Source: Bacillus massiliigorillae
GTDB lineage: Bacteria > Bacillota > Bacilli > Bacillales > DSM-1321
Reading direction: 5' to 3'
NCBI RefSeq assembly: GCF_000380245.2
Contig: NZ_HG428741.1
Location: forward strand, 1,602,267 to 1,666,266
Length of the DNA stretch: 64,000 nt
The notes under the pieces were generated by a model, which had not been told where the DNA came from, ran no database searches, and worked only from the letters and a program-made list of their open reading frames with translations. This document shows, in pieces, positions 26,074 through 35,303 of this stretch (within the stretch, counting starts at the first letter, position 1; every line of letters starts with the position of its first letter). The translations under genes and the position numbers were made by a program.

Positions 26074-27648
26074 ATGCCTATAACTTCTGAACAAGTAAAT
26101 AAAACAATAACAGAGCGTATTGATGAATGGGGAGAAAAAAATCCAGATGGTCTTTGTTATGATTACAATCATGATCAATTAACTTATTCATCATTAAAGA
26201 GGCAATCAGATGCTTTAGCGGTATATTTAAATAATCAAGTTACTATTAGTGTGTTAAAAGACCCCATCATTGTGTACGGACATATGTCTTCATACATGTT
26301 AATTAGCTTTATCGGTAGCGCTAAGGCAGGTATAGCTTATATACCAATAGATGTATCAATGCCTGTTGAGCGTATAAAACAAATTATAGAAAAAGCTAAT
26401 CCATCATTGATGATTTGTACACAAGAGTTGCCAGATGAGCTTATGAATATTGATGTATCTGCTGTTACAATAGCTGAATTGAAAGATATTTTAAATGTGT
26501 ATCAATATCAAATACCAGAAGTTAGTACAGCTGTAAAAGGTGAAGAAATATTTTATATTATTTTCACTTCAGGAAGTACTGGTACACCAAAGGGTGTCCA
26601 AATAAGCCATGATAATTTACAGAGTTTTTCGGATTGGATGCTAGCTGGATTTTCATTGCAAGAACAGAAACGATTTATAAATCAAGCACCATTCTCTTTT
26701 GATTTGTCAGTGATGGATCTTTACCCTTGTTTACTTTTAGGAGGTACAATCGTTCCTTTAGACAAAGAAACTAGTGGGAATATGAAAACTCTTTATCAGA
26801 CACTACCAAAGCTTGCTGTGAATGTTTGGGTATCTACACCATCTTTTGTTGAGCTTTGCTTATTAGATAGCCAATTCAATCAGCAGAATATGAAAGAATT
26901 AACTCATTTTATTTTTTGTGGAGAGGTACTAAATAAAGAAAGTGCTAAACAATTGCTGGAACGTTTTCCAAATGTACAATTGTACAATACGTATGGACCA
27001 ACCGAAGCAACTGTTGCTTTCACTTCAGTAAGACTATCAAAAGAAGTTGTAGATGCTTTTGCTAGTATCCCATTAGGTCGAGTAAAGTATGATTCTCTAA
27101 TAAGTATTTGTGATGAAAATGGTCATGTACTTCCTGAAGGGCAGGCAGGCGAGATTATTTTAATTGGCCCAAGCGTTTCTATAGGTTATTTAGCAGACAA
27201 TGAGAAGACGGCAAAAGTCTTTTATAAGGATGATGATAGGCAAGCATATAAGACAGGTGATTGTGGGATTATTGAGGATGGTTTCTTATTTTTTAAAGGC
27301 CGAATGGATTTTCAAGTGAAGCTTCATGGCTACCGTATTGAATTGGAGGATATTGAGAACAATTTAAAGGAAACGGATTATGTTCAGAACTGTATAGTTG
27401 TGCCAAAGTGGCGAGAAGGTAAAGTTGATAGTCTTGTAGCTTTTGTAGTGGTAAATGAACATTCATTTGAAAAAGAATATCAGCTAACGGCAGCGATAAA
27501 AAAACAATTGCTCAAGTCTATGCCCGCTTATATGATTCCAAGAAAGTGGATTTATAAACAGGAACTTCCGTTGACATCTAATAGCAAAATCGACCGTAAA
27601 CAGCTAAGTGATGAGGTGAATTCATGGGAACACCTTATGCAACTATAA
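26074..27648 (+). CDS. dltA: D-alanine--D-alanyl carrier protein ligase DltA
   Basis: Protein of 524 aa, an adenylate-forming enzyme. Core motifs are A3 FTSGSTGTPKG (about 163-173), A5 YNTYGPTEAT, A7 YKTGDCG and A8 FKGRMDFQVKLHGYRIE, with the C-terminal lysine region NSKIDRKQL. It activates D-alanine with ATP and loads it on DltC, the first step of teichoic acid D-alanylation. AAAGGAG lies 9 nt before the ATG. The end overlaps dltB by 25 bp. Confidence 0.96.
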   Translation: MPITSEQVNKTITERIDEWGEKNPDGLCYDYNHDQLTYSSLKRQSDALAVYLNNQVTISVLKDPIIVYGHMSSYMLISFIGSAKAGIAYIPIDVSMPVERIKQIIEKANPSLMICTQELPDELMNIDVSAVTIAELKDILNVYQYQIPEVSTAVKGEEIFYIIFTSGSTGTPKGVQISHDNLQSFSDWMLAGFSLQEQKRFINQAPFSFDLSVMDLYPCLLLGGTIVPLDKETSGNMKTLYQTLPKLAVNVWVSTPSFVELCLLDSQFNQQNMKELTHFIFCGEVLNKESAKQLLERFPNVQLYNTYGPTEATVAFTSVRLSKEVVDAFASIPLGRVKYDSLISICDENGHVLPEGQAGEIILIGPSVSIGYLADNEKTAKVFYKDDDRQAYKTGDCGIIEDGFLFFKGRMDFQVKLHGYRIELEDIENNLKETDYVQNCIVVPKWREGKVDSLVAFVVVNEHSFEKEYQLTAAIKKQLLKSMPAYMIPRKWIYKQELPLTSNSKIDRKQLSDEVNSWEHLMQL

Positions 27649-28802
27649 GCTATTTTGTTGTTTTAGGAATATTCTTAATTCCAATCGTTATAGCAAGTCT
27701 ATTAGGTAAGAAGTTACCAGTCTATAATGCTTTTGTAACATTATTATTTTTATTTTTTACATTTTCAAGGAATGAACAACAAGGAATCTCTTTTATCATT
27801 TTTATTTTTTGGCAATTAGCTTTAGTAAGGGTTTATTTTACCTATCGGCAGAAAAAAAATCAAGGTGGCGTGTTTGTTAGTGCATTATTGATTTCTATTA
27901 TGCCTTTAATTCTTGTGAAGGTATTGCCGATATTCTCGAATCACTTTTCGATTTTGGGCTTTCTTGGAATATCATATTTGACGTTTAAAGCAGCTCAAAT
28001 GATTATGGAAATTCGAGATGGGCTAATTAAATCGTATGATACATGGGACTATGTACAATTTTTACTGTTCTTCCCTACACTTACATCAGGCCCGATTGAT
28101 CGTTTCAGACGGTTTAAGAAAAATTTAAATGCCCCAATTGTACCGAAAGAATATTTATATCTATTGAACAGAGGGATATTTCTTATTTTTCAAGGCTTAC
28201 TCTATAAGTTTATCATCGCTTATCTAATCAATGATAAAGTGATTTATTATTTAAAAATGGGCATTGAACAACATATTTATTTTGGTTGGAGCTTATTAGG
28301 TTATATGTATGCCTATAGTATGTATTTGTTCTTTGATTTTGCTGGTTACAGTGCCTTCGCTGTTGGGGTTAGTTATATAATGGGCATTCAGACGCCGATG
28401 AACTTTAATAAGCCGTTTGCTAGTCGAAATATTAAAGAATTTTGGAACCGCTGGCATATGTCATTATCATTCTGGTTTCGTGATTATATTTATATGAGAT
28501 TAGTCTTTTGGCTAACGAAAAAGAAAGTTTTTAAAAATAAATATGTTATTTCATACATTGGTTATTTTGTTAACTTCTTAATTATGGGTGTTTGGCATGG
28601 CCTTCATTGGTATTACATTGCGTATGGATTATACCAAGCTATCCTATTTATTAGCTTTGATAAATTTGAACGGTGGAATAAAAAGCGTAAATGGTATCCG
28701 AATAATAAAGTAACCGCTATTATTGGTGTAATTCTTACATTCCATTTCATTTGCTTTGGTTTCCTAGTATTCTCAGGGATTTTTGACACCATACATTGGT
28801 AA
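27624..28802 (+). CDS. dltB: D-alanyl transfer protein DltB (MBOAT)
   Basis: Protein of 392 aa, polytopic MBOAT. The family residues are in FWNRWHMSLSFWFRDYIYMR and GVWHGLHWYYIAYG (catalytic His325). It takes D-alanine from DltC on the inside and passes it outward via DltX to DltD and teichoic acid. Overlaps dltA by 25 bp, giving coupled translation. It is the second MBOAT in the window but shares little with the one at 5101 beyond the family core. Confidence 0.96.
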   Translation: MGTPYATISYFVVLGIFLIPIVIASLLGKKLPVYNAFVTLLFLFFTFSRNEQQGISFIIFIFWQLALVRVYFTYRQKKNQGGVFVSALLISIMPLILVKVLPIFSNHFSILGFLGISYLTFKAAQMIMEIRDGLIKSYDTWDYVQFLLFFPTLTSGPIDRFRRFKKNLNAPIVPKEYLYLLNRGIFLIFQGLLYKFIIAYLINDKVIYYLKMGIEQHIYFGWSLLGYMYAYSMYLFFDFAGYSAFAVGVSYIMGIQTPMNFNKPFASRNIKEFWNRWHMSLSFWFRDYIYMRLVFWLTKKKVFKNKYVISYIGYFVNFLIMGVWHGLHWYYIAYGLYQAILFISFDKFERWNKKRKWYPNNKVTAIIGVILTFHFICFGFLVFSGIFDTIHW

Positions 28803-28828
28803 AATATAAAATAAAGGTGGTTTTCGAA

Positions 28829-29065
28829 ATGGCATTTCGTGAAGAGGTATTAGACTTACTTGAAGAGGTAACAGAAAGTGAAGTAGTGCAGGAAAATCCA
28901 TCAATTAATCTATTCGATGAAGGGTTGCTAGATTCATTGGGAACTGTTCAATTAATTGTCGAAATTGAAGAAAGACTTGGTATTTTAGTTCCTGTTTCTG
29001 AGTTTGATCGGGATGAATGGGCAACACCAAATCAAATTATTAGTAAACTTGAGGAATTAAGATGA
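28829..29065 (+). CDS. dltC: D-alanyl carrier protein DltC
   Basis: Protein of 78 aa, a four-helix acyl-carrier fold with the phosphopantetheine attachment serine in EGLLDSLGT (Ser36). ATG 28829 is chosen with AAAGGTGG upstream; the longer frame runs back into dltB. Shuttles D-alanine from DltA to DltB. Ends 4 bp into dltD (ATGA overlap). Confidence 0.95.
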   Translation: MAFREEVLDLLEEVTESEVVQENPSINLFDEGLLDSLGTVQLIVEIEERLGILVPVSEFDRDEWATPNQIISKLEELR

Positions 29066-30309
29066 AGAAGCAATTGTGGATGACATTAGGACCAGTTTTT
29101 ATCGCATTTGTCATCTTCACTTTCATTCTGTTTGGTCCTAAATGGTTATTTGGTAAAGTGTCAAAAGAAAGTGTTGCCAATAGTGCATCTTCTATGAATG
29201 CTGATGTATTGCAAGGAATGATTTTACAGCGAAAAGCATTAGAAGAAGGACGTTATGTACCTTTTTATGGATCTTCTGAATTAGCGCGTATTGATGCTTT
29301 TCATCCGAATGTTTTGACTGAAAAATATAAATTAGGTTATACGCCATTTTTAATAGGTAGACCTGGTACACAATCATTGTCGCATTATTTAGATATCGTA
29401 TCATTAGGTGATAGCCTGAAAGGGAAAAAAGTTGTTTACATTTTATCACCGCAATGGTTTAAATCATATGGTGTAAATGATGGTCACTTCAACGCAAACT
29501 TTTCACCTCTGCAGGCGTATACATTTGCTTTGAGTGAAAGGAAACAAACACCGGAGCGTATGTTTGCTGCTAAGCGATTGTTAAGCTATAAAATAGTTCA
29601 AAATGATGATACCTTAAAGAAACTTCTTACTTATGTTGCTCAACCAAAAGGTAAAGAACTTGATGTAGAGACGAAACTTAAAGGAGCGCTGCAATTACGC
29701 ATTTTACAGCGTAAAGATGTAATGGATTCAAAATATATATTGGGTACTAAGCAGGGGCATATAAATAAGCAAATGCATAAATTACCTCGACAGTTTGATA
29801 TGAAAAAAATTGATCAACTAGCAGAGGTAACAGGCAAAGCTCAAGCACATAATAATCCATATTATATAAAAGATAGCTACTATAATAGAAAAATTAAGAG
29901 TATTGAACCTAAACTGAAAAATAGTAGAGTTGATGGAGATTATGTTAATTCTCCAGAGTATGGTGATTTACAATTGGTAATGGATGCTTTTAAATCAGCC
30001 GGAGCGGATGTGCTTTTTATTAATCCACCTGTAAATGGAGCATGGTATAAATATATTGGATTTCCTGATGACGCATTACGAGCGTATTATAAAAAGAGTG
30101 GAGATTTAATACGTAGCCAAGGTTTTTCCTATTATGATATGTCTATCTATAATGATACACCATACTATTTACAAGACAGTATACATTTAGGCTGGAGAGG
30201 ATGGGTAGCTATTACTCATCAGGTTAATGAGTTTGTAAAACAGCCTATGACAAAATATTCACCTATATCAGAAGAATATTACGAGAAACAACTTAAAGAT
30301 AGGAATTAA
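29062..30309 (+). CDS. dltD: D-alanyl transfer protein DltD
   Basis: Protein of 415 aa: an N-terminal membrane anchor (GPVFIAFVIFTFILFG) and an extracytoplasmic SGNH-like domain with YGSSELARID (nucleophile Ser), FINPPVNG and the C-terminal DSIHLGWRGW (Asp/His). It completes D-alanine transfer to lipoteichoic acid. ATGA overlap with dltC. The operon ends here with a terminator. The outcome is reduced negative charge of the wall and resistance to cationic peptides. Confidence 0.95.
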   Translation: MKKQLWMTLGPVFIAFVIFTFILFGPKWLFGKVSKESVANSASSMNADVLQGMILQRKALEEGRYVPFYGSSELARIDAFHPNVLTEKYKLGYTPFLIGRPGTQSLSHYLDIVSLGDSLKGKKVVYILSPQWFKSYGVNDGHFNANFSPLQAYTFALSERKQTPERMFAAKRLLSYKIVQNDDTLKKLLTYVAQPKGKELDVETKLKGALQLRILQRKDVMDSKYILGTKQGHINKQMHKLPRQFDMKKIDQLAEVTGKAQAHNNPYYIKDSYYNRKIKSIEPKLKNSRVDGDYVNSPEYGDLQLVMDAFKSAGADVLFINPPVNGAWYKYIGFPDDALRAYYKKSGDLIRSQGFSYYDMSIYNDTPYYLQDSIHLGWRGWVAITHQVNEFVKQPMTKYSPISEEYYEKQLKDRN

Positions 30310-30339
30310 AAAAGGGATACTATGTTGTTATCCCTTTTT
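30309..30339 (+). terminator. Terminator of the dlt operon
   Basis: AAAAAGGGATA pairs with TATCCCTTTTT across a 9-nt loop. Confidence 0.85.
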
Positions 30340-30491
30340 GGATACAAGAAATCGTGATGGCTATTTAAAATATTTAATAGTCAAATACCTTAATGGAATA
30401 ATAGAAGGGAAATAGGGTATAAGACAAAATAAATTATTTTACTTTTTCCAAACAATAGTCCTATATCTATATAATGATAGGGGGAAATACA

Positions 30492-31166
30492 ATGAATATT
30501 TTAGTCATAGAAGACGAAGAGGCTTTGTCAGAATTCATCGTTCTTGAGTTAGAACATGAGGGGTATAGCGTATTAACTGCTTATGATGGAAGAGATGGAC
30601 TTGATAAAGCAATCAATCATGATTTTGATGTTATATTACTAGATTTAATGCTTCCAAAACTAAATGGAATGGAAGTTTGCAGACGTCTTAAGACTGCTAA
30701 AGATACACCTATTATTATGATAACCGCCAGAGATAGTGTTATGGATAGAGTACTTGGACTTGATAATGGAGCTGACGATTATATATCAAAGCCATTTGCG
30801 ATTGAAGAGTTATTAGCAAGAATACGAGTAATTATGAGAAGAAAACAAAAAAGTAATGAGCAACCATGTTTAATCATATCTTTTTTGGATTTACAGTTGA
30901 ACAAAGAGACTAGGTTATTAAATATAGACAAAGTAGCTATTGAACTGACTAAGAAAGAATATGAGCTTATGCTGATGTTTATGGAAAATATTAATCGCGT
31001 GTTAACAAGGGAACAAATTATAGATTCGATTTGGGGATATGATTCCGAGGTAGAGACCAATGTGGTAGATGTGTATGTCCGACATTTAAGAAGTAAGTTG
31101 AACTCAGCTGATAAAGAGAAATATATTCAAACCATTAGAGGTATTGGGTACGTGATGAGAGAATGA
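30492..31166 (+). CDS. OmpR-family response regulator
   Basis: Protein of 224 aa. Receiver domain with acidic pocket (EDEE), phospho-acceptor Asp51 (ILLDLMLP), Thr/Ser (MITARDS) and Lys (YISKPF), then a winged-helix DNA-binding domain (LTKKEYELMLMFMENINRVLTREQI, RGIGYVMRE). Start ATG 30492 with AGGGGGAA upstream. It overlaps the sensor kinase start by 4 bp. The pair resembles B. subtilis YkoG/YkoH. Signal unknown; placed between dlt and uppP, both envelope functions. Confidence 0.92.
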   Translation: MNILVIEDEEALSEFIVLELEHEGYSVLTAYDGRDGLDKAINHDFDVILLDLMLPKLNGMEVCRRLKTAKDTPIIMITARDSVMDRVLGLDNGADDYISKPFAIEELLARIRVIMRRKQKSNEQPCLIISFLDLQLNKETRLLNIDKVAIELTKKEYELMLMFMENINRVLTREQIIDSIWGYDSEVETNVVDVYVRHLRSKLNSADKEKYIQTIRGIGYVMRE

Positions 31167-32592
31167 AGTATTTTGAAAAAGTGAAAAAAGCCTCCAAAAA
31201 CGTTACAATCAAATGGAAATTAACGATATGGACAGCATTATTAATGTGTGTTCTCTTTTTTTCATATAATCTTTTACAGTATTATGTCATACAGAATTGG
31301 ATTGTGGATCATGAAAAGGAAAGTGTTCGCAAGAAAATGGATGAAGTGATTGCATACTTGCAACAAACAGAAACAATGGATGATGTAATACAGAGTGAAA
31401 ACTATATAAAAGTATTGAATGAGAAATATCAGATGATCAGAATTATTTCAGATGAAGGTACACCGTTATTAACTGTTTCAGATAAAGTATCACAAAGCTG
31501 GGTAAAACCAAAATTTGTTCATAAAGAAGAATATGTTGAAGTTTCACCTACTGGAGATCAACTTATTGTAATTAGAAAGCCAATTGATATTGCTGCTTTT
31601 AAGGGTAGTATTGAAATTATAAGGAATACAGAAAACTTCGAAAGTCTAATCAATAAAATATTTTCATTAATGCTAGCAGCAGGAATTATCGCTGTTTTCC
31701 TAAGCTTTTGGGGAGGACGTTTTATTTCGTTTTTATTATTACGACCTATTAATTCAATGGTAAAGACGATGAAAAGAATTAAAGAAAATGGACTAAACGA
31801 ACGGGTACCTATTAAGGACCATCATGATGAAATGACGGAACTCGCTGCTATGTTTAATGACTTGATTGAAGACTTGGAGAAATCTTTCAGTAAGCAACAA
31901 CAATTTGTCGAAGATGCATCTCATGAATTAAAAACACCGCTAACCATTATTCACGGCCACTTATCCTTAATTAATCGTTGGGGTAAAGATGACCCAAAAG
32001 TATTGGAACGTTCTATTTCATTAAGTTTGAATGAAACAGAACGTCTAATTCATTTAGTTTCAGAGTTATTGGTTTTAACGAGGGTAGAAGACTATAAACA
32101 AGCGCACCTTTCTTTTGAAGAAATCAAAATACGACCTGTTATTGAAAATATCGTAGAGAATTTCAGAACGATTTGCGGAGCTGAATTTCACATAAAAGCG
32201 GACTTAAATATAGAAGAAACATTGTCAGTAAAGATGCTAAAAAGTCATTTTGAACAAATTTTGATTATTTTGCTAGATAATGCTGTTAAATATTCTAAAG
32301 AAAAAAAGATATTTTTATACATGCTTATAGTTATTCTAATCAATTGATAGTAGAAGTAAAAGACAGTGGTATTGGAATACCCGAAACTGAGATTCCATAT
32401 GTGATTAATCGATTCTATCGAGTTGATAAAGCAAGAAGTAGAAAAAATGGTGGAAACGGATTAGGTTTACCGATTGCACATAGATTGTTGAACTTTTATA
32501 ATGGAGCTTTAAAGATTGAAAGTAAGAATGGTGAATGGACAAAAGTAACAATAACAATACCATTGATAGAAAAAGTTTTCATTAACGTTTAA
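31163..32592 (+). pseudogene. Sensor histidine kinase disrupted by a frameshift at an A7 run
   Basis: Two overlapping frames encode one kinase. The first (31163-32347) has two membrane helices around a ~110-residue sensor, HAMP, HisKA with His254 (EDASHELKTPL) and the N box (LLDNAVKYSK), then runs into unrelated residues and a stop. The second holds IFIHAYSYSNQLIVEVKDSG, G1 IGIPE and G2 GGNGLGLPIA, to 32592. The switch is at 32301-32308, AAAAAAAG. A -1 shift, or one extra A, restores a normal ~476-aa kinase. It may be a real mutation, a homopolymer sequencing error, or -1 frameshifting on A AAA AAG. Confidence 0.85.
32302..32308 (+). other. A AAA AAG slippery heptamer at the kinase frame change
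   Basis: In the upstream frame the codons read GAA AAA AAG ATA, giving the canonical -1 heptamer A AAA AAG. Slipping back one base gives GAT ATT, the frame that encodes the missing ATPase half. No strong downstream hairpin or upstream Shine-Dalgarno stimulator is seen, so a simple indel is as likely. Confidence 0.4.
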
Positions 32593-32663
32593 TCTATGTA
32601 TGGTAGAATAAAAAAGATAAAATAAAGAGTTTGATGGTAGTAGCTCAGAAAGGGATTTAAAAC

Positions 32664-33488
32664 ATGGAGTTTATAGTATTATTAAAGGCTTGTATTCTTG
32701 GTATTGTAGAGGGGATAACAGAATGGCTTCCTATCAGTAGTACAGGTCATATGATTTTGGTAGATGAATTTATTAAATTAAATGTTTCACCTGCCTTTAA
32801 AGAAATGTTTTTAGTAGTAGTTCAGCTAGGATCGATTATGGCAGTAGTTGTATTATACTTTCATAAATTGAATCCATTTTCACCTAAGAAGACAAGAGAA
32901 GAGAAATCTGAGACGTTTTCTTTATGGTTTAAGGTTATCGCGGCAATTTTACCTGCTGGAGTTATAGGCGTATTATTCAATGATCAAATTGATGAAATAT
33001 TTTATAATTATCAAACGGTAGCAGTTACATTGATTATTTATGGTGTGTTATTCATCATTATTGAAAATAGAAATAAATTTAAACAGTTTAAGATTAATGA
33101 TCTTTCACAGTTAACTTATAAGACGGCAATATTAATCGGTATGTTCCAAGTGTTAGCATTAATTCCTGGTACTTCTCGTTCAGGGGCAACAATCATAGGG
33201 GCTATGTTAATTGGTACTTCTCGATTTGTAGCGGCAGAATTTACGTTCTTCTTAGCTATACCAGTCATGTTTGGTGCAAGCTTACTTAAAGTAGTGAAAT
33301 TTGGATTTGATTTTACAGGAACTGAAGTAGCTGTACTACTTACAGGAATGATTTCAGCTTTTATTGTTTCTATTATTGCAATCAAGTTCTTAATGGGATA
33401 TATCAAAAAGCATAACTTTAAAGTATTCGGTTATTATCGAATTGTATTAGGTGTTATTGTAATAGCATATTTTCTTTTAACGACATAA
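32664..33488 (+). CDS. uppP: Undecaprenyl-diphosphatase UppP (BacA)
   Basis: Protein of 274 aa with about eight membrane helices. The catalytic motifs are EGITEWLPISSTGHM (N-terminal E/SSTGH) and PGTSRSGATI. It dephosphorylates undecaprenyl pyrophosphate to recycle the carrier lipid for peptidoglycan and teichoic acids, and gives bacitracin resistance. ATG 32664, 72 bp after the kinase stop, with AAAGGGA upstream, so it may be read with or controlled by the two-component system just before it. Confidence 0.95.
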   Translation: MEFIVLLKACILGIVEGITEWLPISSTGHMILVDEFIKLNVSPAFKEMFLVVVQLGSIMAVVVLYFHKLNPFSPKKTREEKSETFSLWFKVIAAILPAGVIGVLFNDQIDEIFYNYQTVAVTLIIYGVLFIIIENRNKFKQFKINDLSQLTYKTAILIGMFQVLALIPGTSRSGATIIGAMLIGTSRFVAAEFTFFLAIPVMFGASLLKVVKFGFDFTGTEVAVLLTGMISAFIVSIIAIKFLMGYIKKHNFKVFGYYRIVLGVIVIAYFLLTT

Positions 33489-33912
33489 TAATAGAATCCA
33501 AATCAATTGCTATATTGATTTAACTAGTATATAAAATATCAAAAAATAGAGAAAGCATCGATTACAGTAATCTGTTATTCGATGCTTTTTTTGATGTTTG
33601 TCGCATGTAATCTGGGCTCTTTTTGTTGTCGTTAAATTTCTTTATTTAAAATTTTATGTAGTTAACGAAGCGATTTTGTATAAAATGAATGTTGAAGTTT
33701 ATAGCTTTTAAAAGAAAAAACATCAACTTTTTACTAGATTGTTGCTGGTAGCTTTATATAACAAAGTATAATTGAGTCAAATGTTTTTTAATGGAAGATT
33801 GAAATAAGAAAAGCTATTTATAATTAATGATGTAATTTTATGATTTTTATGTAATAATTATTTTGTAGAAATGTAGAGTTACAATTAATACATATTGAAA
33901 GTGGGGATCATA
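33489..33912. other. Intergenic region after uppP
   Basis: Contains the uppP terminator at 33552-33592 and A/T-rich leader of the SRPBCC gene. No gene seen on either strand. Confidence 0.7.
33552..33592 (+). terminator. Terminator after uppP
   Basis: AAAGCATCGA pairs with TCGATGCTTT across a 17-nt loop, followed by a T run. Confidence 0.85.
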
Positions 33913-34353
33913 ATGGCAACGGGAACGCATACTGTAGTAGTTCCAGTAGATGTACAAGGAGTTTGGGATTATGTCAGTGATCTCGAAAAATGGGCAACGA
34001 CAGTACCAGCCTATAAAGAACATGAAATCATAAATGACAAACAATCTATTTGGACATTTGAAGGTAGTATGAAAGGTATTAAAAAAACTATACAAGCGCA
34101 GGTAGATATTACTGAATGGAATGAACCTTCAAATATTAAGTTTGAACTAAAAGGTTTATCAGATAATTTTACAGGAAGTGGTCTTTTTACTGCAGAAGAT
34201 GTTAATGGTAAAACGATGATGACTTGTACAGTGGAAGTCCATGCAGGTGGATTATCTGGTGCAGTGTTAACACCAATTATTAAATGGGCTGTTCCAAAAG
34301 TAGCTTCTCGTTTAACAGAATCTATCGCACGAAAAATTGCAGTATACTCATAA
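33913..34353 (+). CDS. CoxG-like SRPBCC-family protein
   Basis: Protein of 146 aa with the SRPBCC (START-like) fold: VPVDVQGVWDYVSDLEKWAT at the N-terminus, a run of beta strands, GLSDNFTGSG and a long C-terminal helix (ITPIIKWAVPKVASRLTES region). The pattern is that of the CoxG / carbon monoxide dehydrogenase subunit G family, whose members outside cox operons bind hydrophobic ligands or lipids of unknown identity. No cox genes are nearby. ATG 33913 with GTGGGGA upstream. Confidence 0.8.
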   Translation: MATGTHTVVVPVDVQGVWDYVSDLEKWATTVPAYKEHEIINDKQSIWTFEGSMKGIKKTIQAQVDITEWNEPSNIKFELKGLSDNFTGSGLFTAEDVNGKTMMTCTVEVHAGGLSGAVLTPIIKWAVPKVASRLTESIARKIAVYS

Positions 34354-34758
34354 TTTTCAAAGATTGAAAGCCGATTATTTTTGGAGATATCTTCTTTGAA
34401 ACATTGATGATAATAAACTGAAGTAGAGTCTATTAGAAATTTCATAAATAGTAGAAAAGGGGCTGTCCAAAAGGATGGCCTCTTTTTTATTTGTTTTGTT
34501 AGTTAGTATTCTTATTGCTATAACAAAAATTCATTCCATACTTAAGGAAATATTACTAGCTTTGAAGGATAAAAATAAAAAAGAATATTAGGGGTTTTAG
34601 CTTATAATTAGTCAACATCGGTTGGCTTTTTAATTTAAGAAATATACTTTTGTTAAATATATACAAAATAGTTATTTAGTAGTAATGTAAAAGATGTTAA
34701 TATTGTTTATATTATTAATGTTTATATAGATAAGATAAATATATATAGGAGGTTTATG
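34354..34758. other. Intergenic region before padR
   Basis: Holds one terminator at 34453-34488; the remainder is A/T-rich leader sequence for the PadR gene. No gene seen. Confidence 0.7.
34453..34488 (+). terminator. Terminator after the SRPBCC gene
   Basis: GAAAAGGGGCTGTCC pairs with GGATGGCCTCTTTTTT through G-C, A-U and a few G-U pairs, loop AAAA, with a terminal T run. Confidence 0.8.
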
Positions 34759-35277
34759 ATGAAGGGGAGAGATGTTGTACTAGGGACCTTATTAAAGCGC
34801 CCTATGTCTGGATATGATATTAAGTTGGTGTTCGAAGATGTATTTTCCTATTTTTTTGATGGAAGCTTTGGGATGATTTATCCAACTTTAAGACAATTAG
34901 AGAAGGAGGAGTTGATTAGCAAAGAAGTGGTAATTCAAGAGGGTAAACCGAATAAGAATGTTTATTCGATTACAGAAAAAGGAAGGGAAGAGTTTAATAA
35001 ATATTTGGAGGAAGATGTACAAAAAGAGGTGCTTTGTTCTGATTTTTTAATGAGAATGTATTTTAGTGATTACGTTGAAAAAAAGAAGCTAATTGAATGG
35101 ATTGAAGCGGAAATTATGGAAAAAAAGAAGAGTGTAAAACAACTTCAAGAGAAACAATTAGTTTGGGCTAAAGGGATTACTATGTCACAAAAAATTTGCT
35201 TGGATGTGGGGATATCTAGCTATGTAGCTCAAATCCAAACACTAGAGGAAAAATTACTTCAGTTAAAGCAGGAATAG
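34759..35277 (+). CDS. PadR-family transcriptional regulator
   Basis: Protein of 172 aa: N-terminal winged helix (LGTLLKRPMSGYDIKLVFEDV, SFGMIYPTLRQLEKEELI, YSITEKGREEF) and a C-terminal dimerisation coiled coil (PadR_C / Vir_act_alpha_C type). PadR regulators usually repress an adjacent efflux gene and are released by its substrate; here the DHA2 exporter follows 26 bp later in the same direction. ATG 34759 gives a 6-nt spacing to AGGAGG; the ATG at 34756 is only 3 nt away. Confidence 0.88.
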   Translation: MKGRDVVLGTLLKRPMSGYDIKLVFEDVFSYFFDGSFGMIYPTLRQLEKEELISKEVVIQEGKPNKNVYSITEKGREEFNKYLEEDVQKEVLCSDFLMRMYFSDYVEKKKLIEWIEAEIMEKKKSVKQLQEKQLVWAKGITMSQKICLDVGISSYVAQIQTLEEKLLQLKQE

Positions 35278-35303
35278 GTTATTGGTGGAGGAGGATTTAT
35301 GAC

